A stretch of 64,000 nucleotides of DNA from NCBI GenBank assembly GCA_035711845.1, contig DASTBU010000126.1, positions 1 through 64,000 on the forward strand, given 5' to 3'. Below, piece by piece: positions 35,345 through 44,489 of the stretch (position 1 is the first letter of the stretch; each line of letters opens with the position of its first letter). Under the pieces are notes generated by a model. The model was not told the DNA's origin. It worked only from the letters and a program-made list of their open reading frames with translations, and did no database searches. This stretch comes from DASTBU01 sp035711845 (GTDB lineage Bacteria > Acidobacteriota > Vicinamibacteria > Vicinamibacterales > 2-12-FULL-66-21). The position numbers were made by a program, and so were the translations under genes.

Positions 35345-36172
35345 ATGAACCCTGATCGCTACTTTGAAACGGTGAACGAAACCGCGGCGTGGTTGCGAGA
35401 GCGCGGGGCTGGGACGCCCGATGTCGCGATCGTTCTCGGCTCGGGCCTGGGCGACTTTGCCGATGCGCTGCAGGAGGGCCGGACAACGCCCTACGGCGAC
35501 ATCCCCCACTGGCCGGCGACGAGCGTAGTCGGGCACGCTGGGCGCCTGGCGCTTGGCAGTCTCGCCGGCCGGAGGGTTGCAACGCTCAGCGGCCGTGTGC
35601 ACTTCTACGAGGGGCACGCGATGTCCACCGTGACCTTTGCGACGCGCGTCCTGGGGACGCTCGGGGTTCGCACCCTGATCCTCACCAATGCCGCCGGCGG
35701 CATCAACGTCGCGTTCGAGCCGGGGACGCTGATGCTCATCGAGGATCACATCAATCTGCTCGGGACCAACCCGCTCATCGGTCCCAACGACGAGCGCTTC
35801 GGCCCGAGGTTCCCCGACATGTCGGAGGTGTATTCGACGCGCCTCCGCACGCTCGCGGCCGAGGCCGCCGCATCGCAGGGGCTGTCCCTCGCGCGAGGTA
35901 TCTACGTCGCGGTTCACGGCCCGAGCTACGAGACGCCCGCCGAGATTCGATACCTGCGCACGATCGGCGCCGACGCTGTCGGGATGTCCACGGTGCCCGA
36001 GGCGCTGGTCGCGCGGCACATGGGAATCGAGGTTCTCGGAATCTCGTGCATCACGAATGCCGCCGCCGGGGTGCTGCCGAAGCCGCTCGTCCACGACGAG
36101 GTGATGGAAGTCGCCAAACGCGTGCGGACCCGCTTCTCGAAACTGCTGGAGGGGGTGGTGGAAAGGCTCTGA
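35345..36172 (+). CDS. Purine-nucleoside phosphorylase, trimeric type
   Basis: A 275-residue phosphorylase acting on inosine and guanosine. Family motifs: IVLGSGLGDFADAL (phosphate site), GRVHFYEGHAMSTVTF, LILTNAAGGINVAFEPG and GPSYETPAEIRYLRTIGADAVGMS, quoted in parts (YETPAEIRYLRTIG and ADAVGMSTVPE). This matches the trimeric PNP class rather than hexameric DeoD. It lies between nupC and the cytidine deaminase on the same strand. Confidence 0.93.
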   Translation: MNPDRYFETVNETAAWLRERGAGTPDVAIVLGSGLGDFADALQEGRTTPYGDIPHWPATSVVGHAGRLALGSLAGRRVATLSGRVHFYEGHAMSTVTFATRVLGTLGVRTLILTNAAGGINVAFEPGTLMLIEDHINLLGTNPLIGPNDERFGPRFPDMSEVYSTRLRTLAAEAAASQGLSLARGIYVAVHGPSYETPAEIRYLRTIGADAVGMSTVPEALVARHMGIEVLGISCITNAAAGVLPKPLVHDEVMEVAKRVRTRFSKLLEGVVERL

Positions 36173-36182
36173 CAATGCAGAC

Positions 36183-36243
36183 TGCCGATTGCGGATTGGA
36201 GATTGGGGAATTGGAGATTGAGGATTGGCAATTGGGGAATGAG
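36183..36243. repeat. Array of 7-8-bp units (GATTGGA/AATTGGG)
   Basis: About eight copies of GATTGGA-like words run in one orientation between the phosphorylase stop and the cytidine deaminase start. The same word family forms the two-armed arrays at 52858-53058 and 62523-62715. Confidence 0.8.
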
Positions 36244-36251
36244 CGCGGGCA

Positions 36252-36866
36252 ATGAGCGGCTCTGACAAGCGTGGAGGCAGGTGGCCCGGCGTCGAGCGAC
36301 GCTCGGGTCAGCGCCGCGATAGGGATCGGCGGAGAAGTGTTCCGGTGCACGGCGAAACCGACGTCCGCTACAACCCGGCCGAACGCCGCAAACAGGCCAG
36401 GCGATCCGGCGCAGAGAGGCGCGACGAAGAGGGGTGGCAGAGCGTGCCGCTCGACCCCGTGCCCGCGATGGCGATCGGGGGCGAGGGCGATCTGCTGGCC
36501 GCCGCGGTCGATGCGCGCACGCGGGCACACGCGAGATACTCCCGCTTCAAGGTGGGGGCAGCGCTCGAAACCGTTGACCGCGTCATCGTGACGGGCTGCA
36601 ACATCGAGAACGCGACCTACGGCCTCACGGTATGCGCCGAACGGGTTGCGCTGCTGAAGGCGCTCTCGGAGGGCCACGAGATCTTCACGCGGATCGTCGT
36701 GGTTGCCGACACCGAGAGCCCGACGCCGCCGTGCGGCGCATGCCGACAACTGCTCTGGGAATACTGCGGGGACATCGACGTGATTCTCGCCAACCCAGGA
36801 GGCGTGACCGAGCGCTACCGCCTGGCGGCTCTCCTGCCCCTGCCGTTCGACAGGAGATTCTTGTGA
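36252..36866 (+). CDS. cdd: Cytidine deaminase, possibly with Arg-rich N-terminal extension
   Basis: A zinc enzyme converting cytidine to uridine. The catalytic domain has CNIENATYGLTVCAERVAL (zinc Cys and catalytic Glu, read as TVCAER) and TPPCGACRQLLWE. From ATG 36252 the protein is 204 residues; the first about 70 are Arg-rich with ERRSGQRRDRDRRR and ERRKQARRSGAERR, resembling N-termini of PilZ-type proteins. An in-frame ATG at 36468 would give 132 residues, the normal family length. The upstream start lies just after a repeat array without a good ribosome site, so the shorter form is quite possible. Confidence 0.88.
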   Translation: MSGSDKRGGRWPGVERRSGQRRDRDRRRSVPVHGETDVRYNPAERRKQARRSGAERRDEEGWQSVPLDPVPAMAIGGEGDLLAAAVDARTRAHARYSRFKVGAALETVDRVIVTGCNIENATYGLTVCAERVALLKALSEGHEIFTRIVVVADTESPTPPCGACRQLLWEYCGDIDVILANPGGVTERYRLAALLPLPFDRRFL

Positions 36867-36972
36867 ATCAGCTACCAGCTGCCAGCTACCAGCTATCAGC
36901 TACCAGCTATGAGCTACCAGCTGAGAGCTGAAAGCTGCAAGCTGTGAGCTGTAAGCTGTGAGCTGGTAGCTG
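36866..36972. repeat. Inverted array of 7-bp units (AGCTACC/GGTAGCT)
   Basis: The left arm repeats AGCTACC/AGCTGCC/AGCTATC, the right arm GAGCTGA/AAGCTGC/GAGCTGT, reaching GGTAGCT at the end. The centre is nearly absent, so it can fold as one long hairpin. It begins at the stop codon of the cytidine deaminase gene and ends 4 nt before a TAGAAT box. Confidence 0.85.
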
Positions 36973-36989
36973 CAATAGAATACGTATTC

Positions 36990-38033
36990 ATGCTCCCGAC
37001 AATCGACTGGCAAGGCGACGCGATCGTGATGGTGGACCAGCGCAAGCTGCCCGGACAGGAAATCTACGTCCGGTGCCGGTCGGCGCAGGAGGTGGCCAAG
37101 GCCATTCGAACCATGGTGATCCGTGGAGCGCCGGCGATCGGTGTGGCCGCGGCGATGGGGATCGCCTTGGGCGCCAGCAAGAGCACCGCGCGCGGAACGA
37201 AGCAGTTCGCGGTCGAGTTCCAGAAAACGTGCGACATGATGGCGGCCACGAGGCCGACCGCCGTCAATCTGTTCTGGGCGATCGATCGCATGAAACGGGT
37301 GTTCGCCGAAGGCGCCCAGGCGGGCGAGTCCCCCACCGAGCTCGCGGCGCGGCTGGAGCGCGAAGCGCGCCTGATCCACGACGAAGACGTCGCGAGCTGC
37401 CGCGCCATGGGTGGGTTTGGCGCCGACGTCGTCCCCGACGGCGCACGCGTGCTGACACACTGCAACGCCGGCGCGCTGGCCACGGCCGGCTACGGTTCCG
37501 CGCTCGGCGTCATCCGTGCGGCTGTGGAACAGGGGAAGAAGATCGCGGTCTTTGCCGACGAGACGCGCCCGTTTCTCCAGGGGGCGCGGCTCACCGCCTG
37601 GGAACTGGTCCGCGACGGCATCAACACCACCGTCATCACGGAAAGCATGGCCGGTCCGCTGATGCGCGCGGGCGAAATCGATCTCGTCGTGGTCGGCGCG
37701 GATCGCATCGCGGCCAACGGCGATACGGCAAACAAGATCGGCACCTACACCGTGGCCGTGCTCGCGCACGAGCACAAGATTCCGTTCTACGTCGCCGCGC
37801 CGCTCTCCACGATCGACTTGACGACACCCGACGGCGATCACATCCCGATCGAAGAGCGCGATCGCCGCGAGATCACGCACCTCGGCTCGTCGCAGCTGAC
37901 GCCCGAGGGCGCGCACATCCGGAACCCGGCCTTCGACGTGACACCGCACCGCTACGTCGCCGGCATCATCACCGAGAAGGGCATCTTCCGGCCGCCGTTC
38001 GACGAGGCGCTCCGCCGGGCGTTCGAGGCCTGA
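36990..38033 (+). CDS. mtnA: S-methyl-5-thioribose-1-phosphate isomerase
   Basis: An enzyme of the methionine salvage pathway that converts methylthioribose-1-phosphate to methylthioribulose-1-phosphate; 347 residues is normal. Clear motifs: IRTMVIRGAPAIGVAAAMG, VLTHCNAGALATAGYG with the catalytic Cys, VVVGADRIAANGDTANKIGT with the catalytic Asp (read VGADRIAANGDTANK), and ENTRPFLQGARL-like DETRPFLQGARL. TAGAAT at 36976-36981 ends 8 nt before ATG; no ribosome site, so the mRNA may be leaderless. Confidence 0.94.
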   Translation: MLPTIDWQGDAIVMVDQRKLPGQEIYVRCRSAQEVAKAIRTMVIRGAPAIGVAAAMGIALGASKSTARGTKQFAVEFQKTCDMMAATRPTAVNLFWAIDRMKRVFAEGAQAGESPTELAARLEREARLIHDEDVASCRAMGGFGADVVPDGARVLTHCNAGALATAGYGSALGVIRAAVEQGKKIAVFADETRPFLQGARLTAWELVRDGINTTVITESMAGPLMRAGEIDLVVVGADRIAANGDTANKIGTYTVAVLAHEHKIPFYVAAPLSTIDLTTPDGDHIPIEERDRREITHLGSSQLTPEGAHIRNPAFDVTPHRYVAGIITEKGIFRPPFDEALRRAFEA

Positions 38034-38036
38034 ACT

Positions 38037-38106
38037 GCCTTCAAACTTCAGCCTTTGAACTTCAGCCTTTGAACTTCAGCCTTTAAACTTCAGCCTTTAA
38101 ACTTCA
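38037..38106. repeat. Direct array, 14-bp period (AACTTCAGCCTTTG)
   Basis: Four to five copies of AACTTCAGCCTTTG/A follow each other and run into the tsaD start. The period of 14 is twice the heptamer seen elsewhere. Only one arm is present. Confidence 0.85.
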
Positions 38107-38107
38107 T

Positions 38108-39229
38108 TTGCCTGTGCTCGCCATCGAAACATCGTGCGACGAGACCGCGGCCGCCGTGCTCGCCGAGACCGGTGACCCGGCGCGGCCCTGGGCGATTCGG
38201 TCGAACATCGTGGCATCGCAGACCGCCATCCATCGGGAGTGGGGCGGCGTCGTGCCCGAGCTCGCCTCTCGACAGCACGTCCGGGATATCTGCGGCGTTG
38301 TCGAGGAGGCGCTCCTCCGCGCGGATGCCACCCTCGATGACATCGAAGCGATTGCGGTCACTCGAGGACCAGGCCTCGTGGGTTCGCTGCTCGTCGGCGT
38401 GTCCTTCGCCAAATCGCTCGCGTGGGCCAGGGGTATTCCAATCGTCCCGGTCCACCATCTCGCCGGTCATATCGAATCGCTCGTCCTCGCGCACGGCGAG
38501 CTGCCGATGCCCGCCGCCGTCCTCGTCGTGTCGGGCGGCCACACGAGCCTCTACCTCGTCGCCGCGCCGGGCAGCTACCGTCTGATCGGGCGGACGCGCG
38601 ACGATGCGGCGGGGGAGGCGTATGACAAGGTGGCCAAGCTGCTGGGACTGGGGTATCCGGGTGGTCCGGCGATCGACAGGCTGGCGCGCGAGGGGAACGA
38701 CCGCGCGTTCGATTTTCCGACCGCTCGCCTCACGCATGCGGACCGTCACGATCCCCGCGCGACGAGTACCGGACTGCTGCCTCCGGAGATCGCACGGCGC
38801 ACCGATTTCAGCTTCAGCGGTCTGAAGACCGCGGTGGTCCGGCTGGTGCGAGAACGAACGGGTATGGCCGAGCGCGGCCCCGCGGCGTCGGCAGACGGCG
38901 CCGGCGCCGCCCTCGACCGTCGGGAGATCGCCGACATCTGCGCGAGCTTCCAGCGCGTGGTGGTAGACGCGCTGCTCGACCGGACGTTCGAGGCGGCGCG
39001 CTGGCTGGGTGCCGCCAGCGTCGGTATTGCCGGAGGCGTGTCGGCCAACAGCCGCCTGCGTGCGGAAGCCGAAGCGCGTGGGGCGCAGGCCGGGTTGCTG
39101 GTGTTCGTGCCGCCGCTCGCGCTCTCGACCGACAACGCGGCGATGATTGGCGCGGCCGGGCTCCGCCAGCTGCGATCCGGACGAGTGGGTTCGCTGGACT
39201 TCAACGCGGAGGCATCTCTCGCGCTGTGA
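38108..39229 (+). CDS. tsaD: tRNA N6-adenosine threonylcarbamoyltransferase TsaD
   Basis: This enzyme transfers threonylcarbamoyl to A37 of tRNAs reading ANN codons, with TsaB, TsaC and TsaE. It has 373 residues. The ASKHA fold motifs are clear: AIETSCDETAAAV, GPGLVGSLLVGVSFAKS, the metal-binding HxxxH in PVHHLAGHIES, VSGGHTSLYLV and GGVSANSRLR. TTG 38108 starts directly at the end of a repeat array; GTG 38114 is an alternative. The stop overlaps the next gene by 4 nt. Confidence 0.95.
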   Translation: MPVLAIETSCDETAAAVLAETGDPARPWAIRSNIVASQTAIHREWGGVVPELASRQHVRDICGVVEEALLRADATLDDIEAIAVTRGPGLVGSLLVGVSFAKSLAWARGIPIVPVHHLAGHIESLVLAHGELPMPAAVLVVSGGHTSLYLVAAPGSYRLIGRTRDDAAGEAYDKVAKLLGLGYPGGPAIDRLAREGNDRAFDFPTARLTHADRHDPRATSTGLLPPEIARRTDFSFSGLKTAVVRLVRERTGMAERGPAASADGAGAALDRREIADICASFQRVVVDALLDRTFEAARWLGAASVGIAGGVSANSRLRAEAEARGAQAGLLVFVPPLALSTDNAAMIGAAGLRQLRSGRVGSLDFNAEASLAL

Positions 39230-39648
39230 CGGCATACACCGACTATCTCTGGTTCAACACGAAGAAGCGGCAGGAGTTCATCCGCATCACGGACGAGGTC
39301 GCCGCCATCGTCAGGAAGAGCGGTGTGCAGGAGGGCATCGTGCTGGTCTCCGCGATGCACATCACGGCCGGCGTCTACGTGAACGACTGGGAAGATGGGC
39401 TGATCGCCGATTTTCAAGAGTGGCTGGAGAAGCTCGCGCCCGCCGGTCTCCCGTATCGGCATCACCAGACCGGCGAGGACAATGCCGACGCCCACCTGAA
39501 GCGGACGATCATGGGACACCAGGTGATGCTGCCCATCACCGAAGGCAAGCTGGACCTCGGACCCTGGGAGCAGGTCTTCTACGCGGAGTTCGATGGCCAA
39601 CGCCGCAAGCGGGTCGTCGTGAAGGTGATGGGAGAGATTGCACCGTAG
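39226..39648 (+). CDS. YjbQ/UPF0047 family protein
   Basis: A 140-residue protein of the YjbQ family, reported to have weak thiamine-phosphate synthase activity. Typical motifs: EGIVLVSAMHITAGVYVND, HHQTGEDNADAHLKR (conserved His and Asp residues) and LGPWEQVFYAEFDG. It starts with GTG inside the tsaD stop region, so the two are coupled. Its true physiological role is unclear across the family. Confidence 0.88.
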   Translation: MTAYTDYLWFNTKKRQEFIRITDEVAAIVRKSGVQEGIVLVSAMHITAGVYVNDWEDGLIADFQEWLEKLAPAGLPYRHHQTGEDNADAHLKRTIMGHQVMLPITEGKLDLGPWEQVFYAEFDGQRRKRVVVKVMGEIAP

Positions 39649-39690
39649 GCCGTAGTCCGTGGTCCGTCACGGATCACGGACCGCGTACAC
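39649..39690. repeat. Short inverted array of GTCCGTG units
   Basis: CCGTAGTCCGTGGTCCGTC is followed by ACGGATCACGGACC, two opposed arms of about 17 bp. An AT-rich TATTAAAAT (39694-39702), possibly a -10 element, follows directly, before gltS. Confidence 0.6.
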
Positions 39691-39711
39691 GCATATTAAA
39701 ATGACCGATCG

Positions 39712-40989
39712 ATGACGCTCAAGCTGGACATGATTCAGACGCTCGCCCTGGCGGCGATCGTTCTCTTCATGGGTTATGGCATTCGCCGCCAGGTGGCATT
39801 CCTGGATCGGTACAACATTCCCGCGCCGGTTGTCGGCGGGTTCCTGTTTGCGGCGTTCTCCCTCGTGCTACGGCTCGGCGGGATCCTGTCCTTCGAATTC
39901 GACACGACGCTGCAGTCGCCGCTGATGGTTGCGTTCTTCACGACGATCGGCCTCGGCGCGAGCCTCAGCCTCTTGAGGGTCGGCGGACCCCAGGTGCTGC
40001 TCTTCTGGGTCCTCGCCTCGATTGTCGCGGCCCTGCAGTGCGGGGTGGGTATGGCGATGGCGAGCGGTATGGGCGTCCATCCGTTTCTCGGCCTCATTGC
40101 CGGCTCCATCACGATGACGGGAGGGCACGGCACCGGAGCGGCGTTCGGCAAGCTGATGGAAACCGACTACGGCTTCTCTGCGGCCGTGACGCTGGCCATG
40201 GCGGCGGCGACGTTTGGTCTGGTCAGCGGCGGCCTGATTGGCGGTCCCGTGGCGACGGCGCTGATCAAGCGGCACAAGCCGGCGCGAACCTCCCAGGACG
40301 TGCCTCGGGAAGCCGCGGCAGCCGCAGCCCAGCTCGATCCCCTCGATGAAGAGATTGACGTCGAGCCGGAAGGCGCGCCTCCAACCTCCTACACGCTGCT
40401 CAAAGTAATCACGATCGTGCTGATCGCGATGTGGGCGGGAGGGCTGCTGGGCGGCTGGATGCAGACCCAGCGAATTCCGCGGTTCTCGCCCTTCGGGTAT
40501 ACCTTGGGTGGCTCCGCGATAACGCTTCCGGCATACATTGGCGCGATGATCGTCGCCGCCATCATCCGCAACGGCGCCGAGGTGACGCGTCTGCTCAAGA
40601 TCGAGCAGCGGGTCGTGGACGATCTTGGGACGATTGCGCTCTCGCTGTTCCTGGCGATGGCCCTCATGTCGCTGCGCCTGTGGGAGCTGCTCGATCTGGC
40701 GGTTCCGATGCTCGCGATTCTCTCCGTGCAGGTCGCGATGATGGCGGCCTTCGCCTACTTCATCACGTTCAGAGTCATGGGCCGCGATTATGACGCGGCC
40801 GTCATGGCCGGAGGGCACTGCGGCTTCGGCCTCGGGGCCACGCCGAACGCCGTTGCCAACATGGAAGCGCTCGTCGAGCGCTTCGGCGCGGCCCCGCGCG
40901 CGTTCCTCGTGGTGCCGATGGTGGGCGCGTTCTTCATCGATTTCACCAACGCCCTCATCATCACCACTTTCATCAACTGGGTGCATTGA
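39712..40989 (+). CDS. gltS: Sodium/glutamate symporter GltS
   Basis: An inner-membrane glutamate:Na+ symporter of 425 residues with two homologous halves of about five helices joined by a charged cytosolic loop (about 185-225). Pore-loop motifs are typical: GSITMTGGHGTGAAFGKLME in the first half (read GGHGTGAAFG) and AGGHCGFGLGATPNAVANM in the second. It starts at ATG 39712; no strong ribosome site. Confidence 0.92.
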   Translation: MTLKLDMIQTLALAAIVLFMGYGIRRQVAFLDRYNIPAPVVGGFLFAAFSLVLRLGGILSFEFDTTLQSPLMVAFFTTIGLGASLSLLRVGGPQVLLFWVLASIVAALQCGVGMAMASGMGVHPFLGLIAGSITMTGGHGTGAAFGKLMETDYGFSAAVTLAMAAATFGLVSGGLIGGPVATALIKRHKPARTSQDVPREAAAAAAQLDPLDEEIDVEPEGAPPTSYTLLKVITIVLIAMWAGGLLGGWMQTQRIPRFSPFGYTLGGSAITLPAYIGAMIVAAIIRNGAEVTRLLKIEQRVVDDLGTIALSLFLAMALMSLRLWELLDLAVPMLAILSVQVAMMAAFAYFITFRVMGRDYDAAVMAGGHCGFGLGATPNAVANMEALVERFGAAPRAFLVVPMVGAFFIDFTNALIITTFINWVH

Positions 40990-40990
40990 C

Positions 40991-41560
40991 GTGCCACTGT
41001 CCAGAGAGCGGGCGCTCGCCCTGATGACCGAGTACACCAGGAGCGACAGCTTACGGAAGCACATGCTCGCCGTCGAGGCGGCCGTGCGCGGGTATGCGCT
41101 CATGTGGGGCGAGAACGCCGACGACTGGGGCGCCGTGGCTCTGCTCCATGATTTCGACTACGAGCGCTGGCCCGACCAGCAGAACCATCCGTTCCGCGGC
41201 GTCGAGATCCTCGAGGCGCAGGGCTATCCCGAGTGGGTCACGCGCGCGATCCTGTCCCACGCGGAGTATTCGGGGGTGGCGCGCGAATCGCGCCTGGAGC
41301 ACACGCTCTACGCGTGCGACGAGATGTCGGGCTTCGTGACCGCCGCGGCGCTCGTCAGGCCGTCGAAGAGCGTGCTGGACCTCGAGGCCTCGTCCGTGAT
41401 CAAGCGGATGAAAGACAAAGCCTTCGCCCGCGCCGTCAACCGCGAGGACTTGCGCAGGGGAGCGGAAGAGATCGGCCTCCCGCTCGACGAGCACATCACC
41501 AACGTCATTCGCTTCATGCGCGAACAGGCCGACGCGCTGGGCCTGCGGGGGAATCTCTAG
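40991..41560 (+). CDS. HD-domain protein (putative hydrolase)
   Basis: A 189-residue protein with a metal-binding HD domain: His in RKHMLAVEAAV, the HD pair in ALLHDFDYERWP, His in NHPFRGVEIL and a further SHAEYSG. It resembles HDIG-type proteins annotated as phosphohydrolases. GTG 40991 follows the gltS stop by one base. Substrate unknown. Confidence 0.8.
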   Translation: MPLSRERALALMTEYTRSDSLRKHMLAVEAAVRGYALMWGENADDWGAVALLHDFDYERWPDQQNHPFRGVEILEAQGYPEWVTRAILSHAEYSGVARESRLEHTLYACDEMSGFVTAAALVRPSKSVLDLEASSVIKRMKDKAFARAVNREDLRRGAEEIGLPLDEHITNVIRFMREQADALGLRGNL

Positions 41561-41697
41561 AACAAGGGGATCATGGGGATCACGGGGTTCAGAGTCCAAG
41601 GTTCAAGGTTCGAGTTCACTGGGGCCTCGATGCGTTCAACCCATGAACCCCAGAACCTTGAACCCTGAACCCCTTGAACCCCTGAACCGAGCAACCC
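41561..41697. repeat. Inverted array of 7-8-bp units (GGTTCAA/TTGAACC)
   Basis: The left arm (about 41570-41618) has GGGGATCA, GGTTCAG, AGGTTCAA units; the right arm (about 41636-41690) repeats TGAACCC/TTGAACC about seven times. It precedes a TATAAG box (41699-41704) and the ABC exporter genes. Confidence 0.8.
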
Positions 41698-41716
41698 GTA
41701 TAAGCTAGAACACACC

Positions 41717-42703
41717 TTGGACACCGTGCATGTCATCGCAACCAGAGAACCACCGGCGGGGGGCGCTGCCGCCGCGCCTGTGGTGCAGCTCGACGGCGTG
41801 ACCGTCGTCTACGGCAAGAACCGCGCGCTCAACGGCGTGACCGCCCGGTTCGCGCCGGGCGCCGTGGGGCTGCTCGGACCAAACGGCGCGGGCAAGAGCA
41901 CGATGCTCAAGGCCCTGCTCGGCTTCATCAAGCCCGACCAAGGACGCATGTCGGTGCTCGGGTTGGACGTCGCCCACCAGCCGATGGAGATTCGCGCGCG
42001 CATCGGCTACATGCCGGAGAGCGACGCGCAGATCCCCGGCATGAACGCCGTTTCCTTCGTGGGCTACTGCGGCCAGTTGGCCGGCCTGCCAGCCGTGGAC
42101 GCGATGCAGCGCGCGCACGAAGTCCTCTATTACGTCGGGCTCGGCGAGGCGCGCTATCGAAACCTCGAGACGTACTCGACCGGCATGAAGCAGCGGATCA
42201 AACTCGCGCAGGCGCTGGTACACGATCCGGATCTCCTGTTCCTCGACGAACCGACCAACGGCATGGATCCGAAAGGCCGCGACGAGATGCTGGAGCTCAT
42301 CCGCGATCTCGGTCACAACAAGAACGTGAACCTGATTCTCTCGTCACACCTGCTTCCCGATGTCGAGTACACCTGCGACCACGTGGTGGTGATGGACAAG
42401 GGGCAGGTTGCCGCGCAAGGGCCGATCGCCGAGCTCAAGGGGCCCGCCGGTCGCGTGTTCGAGGTGAGGATCAAAGGGGATCTTCCCGCCTTCATCGACG
42501 TGCTCGCCGCGGCGGGCATGGAGTGCCACGCCACCGACGACGACGTGATGCGCGTGTTCGTGCCGGCCGCGGCGGTTGCCGGGGACAAGGACCAGACGGC
42601 CATTTTTGCGCTCGCCGCCAGGCATGGCGCGCAGGTCCGTCACCTGCGGCCCAGCATTCCCACGCTCGAGGACGTGTTCGCAAAGGCGGTCGGAGAAAAA
42701 TAG
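41717..42703 (+). CDS. ABC exporter ATP-binding protein
   Basis: A 328-residue ATPase of the CcmA/NatA type. Walker A GPNGAGKST, Q-loop in GYMPESDAQ, signature STGMKQRIKLAQA (variant of LSGGQ), Walker B LLFLDEPTNGMDP and the switch His in SSHLL are all present. The last about 90 residues are the accessory domain of this subfamily. The start is TTG 41717; a GTG follows shortly after. It heads a four-gene set with a permease, a second ATPase and a second permease. The exported compound is unknown. Confidence 0.9.
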   Translation: MDTVHVIATREPPAGGAAAAPVVQLDGVTVVYGKNRALNGVTARFAPGAVGLLGPNGAGKSTMLKALLGFIKPDQGRMSVLGLDVAHQPMEIRARIGYMPESDAQIPGMNAVSFVGYCGQLAGLPAVDAMQRAHEVLYYVGLGEARYRNLETYSTGMKQRIKLAQALVHDPDLLFLDEPTNGMDPKGRDEMLELIRDLGHNKNVNLILSSHLLPDVEYTCDHVVVMDKGQVAAQGPIAELKGPAGRVFEVRIKGDLPAFIDVLAAAGMECHATDDDVMRVFVPAAAVAGDKDQTAIFALAARHGAQVRHLRPSIPTLEDVFAKAVGEK

Positions 42704-42729
42704 GGCCGGACTTCAGACCTCATCGACAG

Positions 42730-43569
42730 ATGCCCATCCACGATCAAAGCTATCGCCGGTACCGCGGCGGGAGGGCCAGCCCGGGCCGGGCGTGGACCGT
42801 CATCGCGTGGGCGGGGATCATGAACATGCTCCGCAAGCGCGCGTTCATGGGCGTGCTGATCTTCGCCTGGCTGCCCTTCGTCATCCGGGCGGTGCAGATT
42901 TACGTGTCCACCAATTTCGCCCAGGCCAGCATGTTCGCGCCCAGCGCGCAGACGTTCCGGCAGTTCCTCGAGCAGCAGGACTTCTTCGTGTTCGTCGTGA
43001 CGATCTACGTCGGCGCCGGGCTGATTGCCAACGATCGGCGCGCGAACGCGCTCCAGATTTACCTCTCGAAGCCGCTCCTGCGCTCGGAGTACATCGCCGG
43101 CAAGGCAGCCGTGCTCTTCGTGTTCCTGTCCTTCGTCACGTGGGTGCCCGCGCTTCTGCTGCTGCTCCTGCAGGTGCTCTTCGCGGGGAACTTCACGTTC
43201 CTGAAGAACAACCTGTTCCTGTTCCCGGCCATCACCGTTGCCGGGCTGCTGCAGGTGCTCGTGGCCACCTTCACGATCCTCGCGCTGTCCTCCCTCTCCA
43301 AGAGCGCGCGATACGTGGGGATCCTGTACGCCGGTGCGATCTTCTTCACCGCTGCCGTCTACGGGGTGATGTACGCCATCACCGGCAACTCGTCGTTGTC
43401 GTGGCTCTCGCTCGGCTCGAGCCTGGCGCAGGTGATGGATGTGATCTTCCGCATCACGCCGCGCTACACCACGCCGTGGCTGGTCTCGTTGACGGTCCTC
43501 GTCGGGCTGGTTGTCCTGTCGATCTCGGTGCTCGAGCGGCGCGTGCGCGGCGTGGAGGTGGTCACGTGA
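42730..43569 (+). CDS. ABC exporter permease
   Basis: A 279-residue membrane protein with about six helices between residues 35 and 270 and a hydrophilic N-terminus (MPIHDQSYRRYRGGR). ABC-2 type architecture is likely. The ORF is open further upstream, but ATG 42730 fits the spacing to the ATPase gene. It overlaps the next ATPase gene by 4 nt (GTGA). Confidence 0.88.
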   Translation: MPIHDQSYRRYRGGRASPGRAWTVIAWAGIMNMLRKRAFMGVLIFAWLPFVIRAVQIYVSTNFAQASMFAPSAQTFRQFLEQQDFFVFVVTIYVGAGLIANDRRANALQIYLSKPLLRSEYIAGKAAVLFVFLSFVTWVPALLLLLLQVLFAGNFTFLKNNLFLFPAITVAGLLQVLVATFTILALSSLSKSARYVGILYAGAIFFTAAVYGVMYAITGNSSLSWLSLGSSLAQVMDVIFRITPRYTTPWLVSLTVLVGLVVLSISVLERRVRGVEVVT

Positions 43570-44489
43570 GCGCGCCCCTCGTTTCGGCCGATCACGTCTC
43601 GAAGTGGTACGGGCAGGTCATCGGGCTCAACGACGTCAGCGTGATGGTCCCCTCTGGCATCACCGGTCTGCTCGGGCCGAATGGGGCGGGCAAGTCCACG
43701 TTCATGAAGCTGATCACCGGTCAGCTCAAGCCCAGCAAAGGCTCCGTTCACGTGCTGGGCGAGCCCATCTGGAGGAATCCGCACCTGTTCTTCCAGATCG
43801 GATTCTGTCCCGAGCAGGATGCCTTCTATGACCGGATGACGGGCCTGGAGTGGGTGAAGGCCCTGGTGCGCCTGAATGGCCTCGGCGACACGGAGTCCGC
43901 CGACGCCGCCCGCCGCGCGCTCACCGCCGTCGATCTCATGGATGCGGCCGACAAGAAAATCGGCGCCTACAGCAAGGGGATGCGTCAGCGCGTCAAGCTG
44001 GCCCAGGCGATCGTCCACGACCCGGCGCTCCTCATCCTGGACGAGCCGCTCTCGGGCATGGACCCGCTCGCGAGGCGCCGCTCCATCCGCCTGATCCGGG
44101 AGTGGGCCCGCGCCGGGAAGAGCATCATCGTCTCGAGCCATATCCTCCACGAGATCGAGTCGATGACCAACAACATCCTGCTCATCAACAACGGACGGAT
44201 TCTGGCTGAAGGCGACGTCCACCACATCCGCGATCTGATCGACGAGCATCCCCACACCGTATACGTCAGGGCCGACGATCCGCGGCGCCTGGCGCGTGAG
44301 TTCCTGGCCAGAGACGATGTGATGAGCCTGAAGTTCGAGCCGGGAGCCGTGGTGGTCCAGACGGGGAAGCCGGATGCGTTCTACGCGCGGCTGACGGAAA
44401 TGGCCGCGAGCGGCGAGTTCGGAACGATTGACGAAGTCACGTCGCCCGACGACAACCTGCAGGCTGTTTTCCAGTATCTGGTCAAATGA
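43566..44489 (+). CDS. ABC exporter ATP-binding protein
   Basis: A second NatA-type ATPase of 307 residues. Walker A GPNGAGKST, Q-loop region GFCPEQDAFYD, signature YSKGMRQRVKLAQA, Walker B LLILDEPLSGMDP and switch SSHIL are intact. Starts with GTG inside the permease stop and overlaps the next permease gene by 4 nt (ATGA). Together the four genes suggest a heteromeric exporter, or two exporters made as one transcript. Confidence 0.9.
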   Translation: MSAPLVSADHVSKWYGQVIGLNDVSVMVPSGITGLLGPNGAGKSTFMKLITGQLKPSKGSVHVLGEPIWRNPHLFFQIGFCPEQDAFYDRMTGLEWVKALVRLNGLGDTESADAARRALTAVDLMDAADKKIGAYSKGMRQRVKLAQAIVHDPALLILDEPLSGMDPLARRRSIRLIREWARAGKSIIVSSHILHEIESMTNNILLINNGRILAEGDVHHIRDLIDEHPHTVYVRADDPRRLAREFLARDDVMSLKFEPGAVVVQTGKPDAFYARLTEMAASGEFGTIDEVTSPDDNLQAVFQYLVK

